From: Ampelocalamus luodianensis
Lineage: Eukaryota; Streptophyta; Magnoliopsida; Poales; Poaceae
Length of the DNA: 64,000 nucleotides
Direction: 5' to 3'
NCBI GenBank assembly: GCA_036346255.1
Contig: CM070620.1
Coordinates: 16,232,671 to 16,296,670 of the forward strand
Notes under the pieces: model-generated
What the model was told of the DNA's origin: nothing
Database searches by the model: none
What the model saw: the letters and a program-made list of their open reading frames with translations, nothing else
Made by a program: the position numbers and the translations under genes
Shown: piece by piece, positions 60,201 through 64,000 of the stretch
Numbering within the stretch: position 1 is the stretch's first letter
How the letters are laid out: each line of letters opens with the position of its first letter

Positions 60201-62017
60201 TCGCGGCGCGAGATAGAAAGGAGTGGACGACAATGAATTTCGGTGTGTGCATGTGAAGAAGTGGGGCGACTACGGTTTGGGTGGTTGCGGAAGAAGTGGG
60301 GGTATGGATACATTCGTGAGTCAGGGGGGAGGGTAGCGGGACAAGATCTTGTCTCTATCAGGTTGGATGCACATGTTGGTGCGTCTCGAGGAATTTGGGA
60401 GGGGTGGAAGAGGCCAACCGCACGGGAGAAAGGACATCGTCCCGCTGTGCGGGTGTAAACTCCTCCTTTTATTAGTTAAGACTAGTAAGGTGCTCGTGCG
60501 TTGTATTAGAACCCTAAAAGAGAGTGATATATGATCCTAAACCGCATAATAAATATCAATGTTCTTTCACATACATATAATAGAAACATTAACTCCGCCT
60601 ATTGCATCACATACTACTACTACCTGAAAAATAACATTTTAAGATCATAGATTGTTTACCTTTGGAAGTTGAAGTTGATGCCAACTTCCCTCCCTGACAT
60701 GCTGCTCATTTTCAGCATTGTCGGCTTACAAGGAAGAGGACTACGCGTTGATGACTACCTTCTTCCACTTTGAACCCAAGCCACGACTCGGTTCTCACGG
60801 TTATTGGCCTCTTCAGCCCTCACCAGGCACATTGCGGCGAGGAGGTGGGAGACCGGGGGAGGTGGCGGTGGCGGTGTGCGGTGGTAAGCGAGGAGGGGGC
60901 GATGCTTGCTCGGCCGGCGCGGAGCAGGAGGCGACAATGGCGCAGGGGAGTATTAGGATGAAGAGTACATGGTGCGGTGAGCTCGAGACGGCGGCGTGGC
61001 AAGGGAAGGACGCCTTCGTCTCTGCCTCTTCCTCGTGAGCCGTCGCTGCCTCCCCTTCCATCCCCAGCGCCGTCGCTTCTCTTCCAATGTACCTCCTATC
61101 CTCTCTTCCCTCTCGGTGCCTTCTCCCGACCCTAACGCTGCCTTCTCTCCCCGCTACCTCCTCCTGTCGCCAATGCTACCTCCCGCGCCATCGCCTCCTA
61201 CGCTGTTGGCTCCCCTCATCTTCGTGCATGCTGCCGTTGCAACCCACATATTGAGTGTCGGAGGGAGTCGGGATCTCTGAGGCACGAAGCGAATGCCGGA
61301 CAGGCGCAGCTGGCGAGTCACGGTGCGAGACAGGAAAGAGTGTGATGACAACGAATTTCAGTGTGTGCATGTGAAAAAGAAGTGAGGCAGCGACAATTTG
61401 GGTGGTTGCGGAAGAAGTGGGGATATAGATACGTTCGTGAGTCATGTGGAATGGCGGGGCGAGACCTTTTTCTTATCAGGTTATGTCCACATGTTGGTAC
61501 GCCTCGATGAGGGATTTGGAATGGGTGGGAGAGACCAACCGTGTGCACGGGAGAAGGACATCGTCCCGCACACGTAAACTCCTTTTATTAGTTAAGATAA
61601 TAATTACATGCGGTTATTTGAACCAGAATGGAATAGAATGGCCAACGTTTGACTTATCACCAGAGATATGTACCAAAATTGGAAACTTACGTGTTAAGCC
61701 TACTTTAGATTGATAACTGTAGTGCTGTTTTTCTTGGTGCTGCACTAGAAGGTTAAACGACTAAAGAGAGTCTTGTTGTTTTCTTGTTTCAGGCAAATCC
61801 GAACTGCCTACTCATAGTAACACCACAGGAGGTCATCTTGGATGGGTAGCAGGTGATGAAGCTCCATTTGGATGTCCTTGGACTGACCCAGTTGTAATGG
61901 AGTTCTAGAATATGTTCAAAACAGAAACAGCTCAAGTACCAGAATAACATCTCCTATGAGCAGCAGAGTGTTCCACAGACATCAGTACCCCATATGTCCG
62001 TGCATGTACAGAGATAG
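39249..62017 (+). CDS. EMB8: EMB8-like alpha/beta hydrolase, 8 exons, last exon frameshifted
   Basis: Exons: 39249-39692, 53453-53581, 54307-54438, 54735-54877, 54975-55072, 55176-55270, 57241-57294, 61793 onward; all introns GT-AG. The protein is an embryogenesis-associated EMB8-type alpha/beta hydrolase (YheT-like), substrate unknown. A GC-rich Ala/Ser N-terminus (possible transit peptide) precedes NRHVETIFAAF, the oxyanion segment LLPGLTGGSDD, NSRGC, the nucleophile elbow GWSLG (Ser223) and the acid-bearing ADNDPIAP. In exon 8 the reading ANPNCLLIVTPQ meets a 1-base loss near 61829, giving EVILDG-stop (61847-61849, 383 residues). Family members have GGHLGW with the catalytic His here. The old frame resumes (WVAGDEAPFGCPWTDP), then another base is lost near 61906 and the ancestral stop is at 62015-62017. 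As sequenced it would lack the catalytic His: either a young pseudogene or assembly errors. Intron 1 (13.76 kb) carries a 12.56-kb retroelement. Confidence 0.9.
40358..40675 (-). repeat. 3' LTR of the intron-1 chromovirus
   Basis: The 318-base LTR has TG...CA ends and an adjacent CCCTT target duplication on its left. Minus-strand TATATAAAAGG lies near 40495-40506. Confidence 0.95.
40690..43860 (-). pseudogene. Decayed pol of the intron-1 chromovirus (protease, RT, RNase H, integrase, chromodomain)
   Basis: Reading right to left: a protease-like stretch (VDFYIIPLSGFDTILGMQWL), RT with VRKKDVLWRFCMDYMALNE and the active-site-like LVYFDDILIYS (about 42860-42890), GHVISSNGVAMD; RNase H with FVINCDASGTGFGAIL and YKPGKDNIVADAL; integrase with the zinc-finger part AHSVGPEGIAKTWHRLQ and CVTCQRYKSKHLHP, then IVGDHDKIFTSHFWKDLF; and a terminal chromodomain (VQWQ..., ETWVKHDDFI, LADELF). 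Order and domains are complete for a chromovirus. Many stops and frameshifts interrupt every domain, so the copy cannot be active. Confidence 0.9.
43870..45170 (-). pseudogene. Decayed gag of the intron-1 chromovirus
   Basis: From an ATG at about 45170 (MDSKLQ) the minus strand shows a coiled-coil N-terminus (RLDGLEQVQSELLQAI, one frameshift), LELPIYDGSEDPITWLNKC, SWFYQLEQDEGTISW and a zinc-knuckle relic (GLCFNCDE... with GHRCKCLF in another frame). It is similar to the gag at 23320-24330, so the two elements belong to related chromovirus families. Confidence 0.85.
45335..45482. repeat. Short tandem repeat, GAACAGTGCTCG type
   Basis: Roughly nine units of 15-17 bases built on GTGCTCGTA(G/C)GAACA and GTGTTCGGTGTGAACA. 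Confidence 0.85.
47170..48009. repeat. GTGGTCGAAAC / GTAGTCGAAGGAG tandem repeat region
   Basis: 47170-47480 repeats GTGTGGTCGAAACACAGTGG-like units. 47530-47870 has looser TGGTCGTAGCGC and TTGGTCGGAAGGGGTT units. 47880-48009 has about three 50-base units containing the dyad GTAGTCGAAGGAGTTTCGACTAC. The pattern resumes at 51296 beyond the nested element. Confidence 0.8.
48015..51295 (-). mobile_element. Nested long solo LTR with target duplication GTCGT
   Basis: Plus strand TGTCGGGACCCG... to ...GGGATGTTACA (minus: TGTAACATCCC...CGGGTCCCGACA), flanked by GTCGT at 48010-48014 and 51296-51300. Removing it restores the surrounding GTGGTCGTAGAAGA repeat. It is 3281 bases, has TG...CA ends, and shows no gag/pol, so it is best read as a solo LTR. 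The GC-rich open frames at 49820-50810 lie in the LTR and look like chance frames. Confidence 0.8.
51385..51528. repeat. Four tandem copies of a 36-base unit
   Basis: Units such as AAAGAAGGATTCGAATACTC plus CATAGTGGTC repeat at 36-base period four times with few changes. Confidence 0.9.
52579..52917 (-). repeat. 5' LTR of the intron-1 chromovirus
   Basis: The 339-base partner of 40358-40675 has TG...CA ends and CCCTT on its right. It is longer owing to two small internal duplications (ATCGAA near 52795 and TCTTTCGGCGGTTATTG near 52858). Confidence 0.95.
55654..56880. mobile_element. TIR element (MULE-like) in EMB8 intron 6
   Basis: Left end ATAGTAATTT..GGCAAAATTGGCTACATGACA pairs with the right end TGTCATGTAGCTAATTTTGCC..AAATTACTAT. 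The inverted ends are about 40 bases, long as in Mutator-like elements. The interior (55880-56700) is GC-rich and GGCGG-repetitive with no transposase. No unambiguous target duplication was identified. Confidence 0.65.
56757..57110. repeat. 177-base tandem duplication covering the right end of the TIR element
   Basis: The block beginning CACAGCAAAGAGCCACATTT at 56761 recurs at 56938 nearly unchanged and each copy ends with AAACAAGTTCAT. The second copy repeats the inverted terminus. Confidence 0.9.
57480..58295. mobile_element. hAT-like element related to the one in FtsH intron 1
   Basis: Left CTAGGTTGCCTGGATAC and reverse-complemented right CTATGTTACAGGGATAC resemble each other and the ends of 30596-31340; subterminal GATAC repeats recur. 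No 8-base target duplication is visible. An internal tandem pair of about 115 bases (57642-57758, 57759-57870; GTAAGTTGTG..GCAAATACTAGAT) is present. Confidence 0.55.
58380..59150. other. GC-rich insert in EMB8 intron 7, with (AC)n
   Basis: A dyad-rich start (GACCGACTAGTTGACTAGTC, 58420-58450), an (AC)10-like microsatellite at 58489-58508, then a strongly GC- and CT-rich core. Long open frames in all directions reflect composition. Probably a transposon interior; no domain recognised. Confidence 0.4.
59335..61590. repeat. Two tandem 1.1-kb transposon-like copies in EMB8 intron 7
   Basis: Copy A (about 59335-60480) and copy B (about 60480-61590) each start ACTAGTA..GTG(A/C)(C/T)CGTGCGTTG, share CCTAAACCGCATAATAAATATCAA, CCACGACTCGGTTCTCA and CATGGTGCGGTGAGCTCGAGACG, and end TTTTATTAGTTAAGA. 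Copy A has an extra internal duplication of about 38 bases (GATCCCCTCATCTTCGTGCA). No transposase was recognised. Confidence 0.8.
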
Positions 62018-63890
62018 TAACATTTCCCTTCTCAGAATGTTTCCATTCGATAGGCATGTTTTATGCACATAGTTAGGTCTTCAGCTGCTGTTCTGCAGCT
62101 GGAATGTGCTAAATTGCTCCACGAAAATAAAGGTACATGATCCATCTTACACCCGCCTTTTGGTTCCTTAGTATATAGTTACTTTTTATTTCCCTTAGTA
62201 TATATTTTCTGTTCTCCGATTAATATTTTCTAATTTTCTTAGCTCTGTCTACTCTGGCTGGCATAGGTTCTACTGTGTGACAGATTGCTGTGGTTCTGAA
62301 GTCTGAACACCTTAAAATTATGGACGTTGGTTGTTCCGTGGCCGGCTCGCTCCCCTTTTTATACTCACAATTTGAATCTTAAGCATTTATTGTCCATTGG
62401 CAAGACATGTATCCTAATTTCAAAAGAAGAAGAAGAAAGACATGCTGTATCTTGCTGTACGTAGTAAGTATTTCGATCGCATTCATCTTTGTACCAGCGC
62501 TCCCTCTCATACGTGTTCATATTTTCCTTAAAACTAATCCCATTGAAAAAGCCAGACAATAGACCTCTTGAGCCAAGCCACACGCCTGCGTAGTGCGTAC
62601 GAGGGTTGAACTTGTCGTCTGGTCTTCGGGAGCACTAAAATGCACCAAAACTATGGACTCTCCAGTCGTAGTTTTGAGCAATAACTTCAGTCACCTCCTG
62701 AAAGATGTTTCAATAAAGCGCAAAATAACTTTAGTTGAATTGAGTAGATGACTAGATGATAAAAGTTGCTTTACCCCCCCTGCTAGGCGGCTAGACCCCC
62801 CTCCGTCCTAATAACATCACATTCACATCAGTAGGTGTTATTTGTTGTTTCTGAATTGGTTGTACAGGGTTTTCATATGATACTGACAACAGAAAATTCC
62901 CACACAAGTGCTACTATATATGATATATCTTCCGACCTACCATGACAACTCAAAATCAGCTCGTTTTCATGCCTGATCTAGTTTATCTCTAGTCCCGAAC
63001 TGGATCACTCTTGCTCCTGCTTCACTGGAAACAATATTAATTCGATATCCAGAGCAACTGGAGCTAGGCATCTTATCTATACGAATTAATTCCAAGAAAA
63101 CTCTTTCGAATATTTTGCCTACTTCTCATTTGGTTTCGCGTCGCTTTCCTGTCCAGCGGGTCGTTTCCACCACCCATTTGGCCGCCGGAGCCGGCCGGGG
63201 CCGGGACTTTCTTAGTTGTCGCCGCACCTCTCCTCTCTCCCACCCTGACAGGCACCTCCGTATCTTGCCCCCTTTCCTTTTCTCGTCGTCTTTGCGTTAC
63301 GCCCTGCGCAAAGTGCCGAGACGAACAAACGATCGACAGGCCGAGAGCGGATCGTCTGCTGCCGTCCAAACGGGCAAGAGAAAACACGAACCATCTCCTG
63401 TGGTGCGACGGCGACCTTGCCCCCAACGACGGCGATGTTTCTCTCGTCCTCGGTGTTAGTCGTCGTACGTGCTGGATCGATCGACGTGGCGATGGCCTAC
63501 AGTGACGCGCGCGCGAACACAAGAACGCGCGTCTAGATCCTAGAACATGAACGACATGCAGACTGAGTGGGTAGACGGCATGCACGCTGATCTGTACGAA
63601 CGGGCTCTGAAGCCATTTCACGAACATGGATATCCTAAGGTCGACGGAGCCGACCGATCAGATGTTTTTTTTGTCTCTTTTACAATGCATGCCGATTTCA
63701 TCGCTGATTGCGCCGGCCGGTTGCATCCCTAGCCAATCTGTTCTACCTAACCCCATAGATCCACATATATATGTATGCTTGCTTGCCGCTCCCGTCGATC
63801 TCTCCGGATCAACCAGCTAGACGAGCCAGCAACATCGACGTACGTACATACACAGGCATGAGTACACACATATATGCTACGTTGATTGAT
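62018..63890. other. 3' flank of EMB8 and intergenic region
   Basis: 62018-62150 probably contains the EMB8 3' UTR (GAAAATAAAGG at about 62123). From 62150 to 63890 no gene is supported; open frames at 63070-63630 are GC-driven. The rightmost few hundred bases may be the 3' UTR of the minus-strand gene that follows. Confidence 0.4.
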
Positions 63891-64000
63891 TCATGCGACT
63901 GCGTTCCACTCCACCGGCGGCCATGCCTCCCACAGCTCCGGAGTGGCGCAGAACGGCTCGGGCAGGCCACACCCGTAGGCGAAGTGGTCGTACCCGCCCG
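63891..64000 (-). CDS. C-terminus of a probable HD-Zip I homeobox protein (partial)
   Basis: Minus strand entering from the right edge reads GGYDHFAYGCGLPEPFCAT, PELWEAWPPVEWNAVA and stops at TGA 63891-63893. The aromatic, Trp-rich acidic tail (ELWE.W..VEW) resembles the end of HD-Zip I factors of the rice HOX22/HOX24 kind, which act in drought and ABA responses, and HOX24 is in the matching place of the rice block as I recall it. Neither homeodomain nor leucine zipper is in the window, so the family call is an inference. Confidence 0.5.
   Translation of the reverse strand, partial: GGYDHFAYGCGLPEPFCATPELWEAWPPVEWNAVA

Overview
The window looks like nuclear DNA from a grass (Poaceae). Coding exons have GT-AG introns, gene 5' ends are GC-rich, and most of the sequence is plant transposon debris: Ty3/gypsy elements, a LINE, and hAT-, PIF- and MULE-like TIR elements. 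From memory, the gene order (Yellow Stripe-Like metal transporters, cytochrome b5, FtsH7/9-type protease, EMB8-like hydrolase, HD-Zip I homeobox tail) resembles the rice chromosome 2 block with YSL2/YSL15, FTSH7 and HOX24. That synteny is recalled, not computed.

Layout. 1-237: last exon of a YSL gene (+) with a 1-base frameshift. 646-684: relic of a second YSL 3' end. 781-1684: LINE remnant (-). 1685-1836 and 5276-5935: decayed 5' half of another YSL gene (+). 6065-12305: 5'-truncated Tat-like gypsy element, pol on the minus strand and an extra multi-exon gene on the plus strand, with palindrome arrays. 12306-13575: LTR-like remnant. 17782-18682: intact cytochrome b5 gene (+). 18863-21845: PIF/Harbinger-like element filled with a GAAACTT repeat. 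22965-25313: gypsy chromovirus with intact LTRs and target duplication that has lost most of pol. 25342-26050: solo LTR. 26093-32411: intact 13-exon plastid FtsH metalloprotease gene (-), 818 aa. 34346-36979: broken, intron-containing 5' copy of NOP58. 38536-39111: hAT element next to the promoter of the EMB8-like gene. 39249-62017: EMB8-like hydrolase gene (+), 8 exons over about 22.8 kb, whose first intron holds a 12.56-kb chromovirus (40358-52917) that itself carries one long-LTR element nested in a relative. 63891-64000: C-terminus of a probable HD-Zip I transcription factor (-).

Functionally the surviving genes are unrelated housekeeping and plastid genes beside a metal-transporter cluster. 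The strongest observations concern decay: frameshifts in the last exons of YSL and EMB8 (the latter removing the predicted catalytic His), a partly duplicated NOP58, a second YSL copy in pieces, and nested retroelements with clean target duplications. The most unusual sequence signal is the array of GTCGTA...TACGAC hairpins that recurs through one retroelement family, its solo LTR and the introns of its antisense gene. No CRISPR, tRNA or rRNA was recognised.
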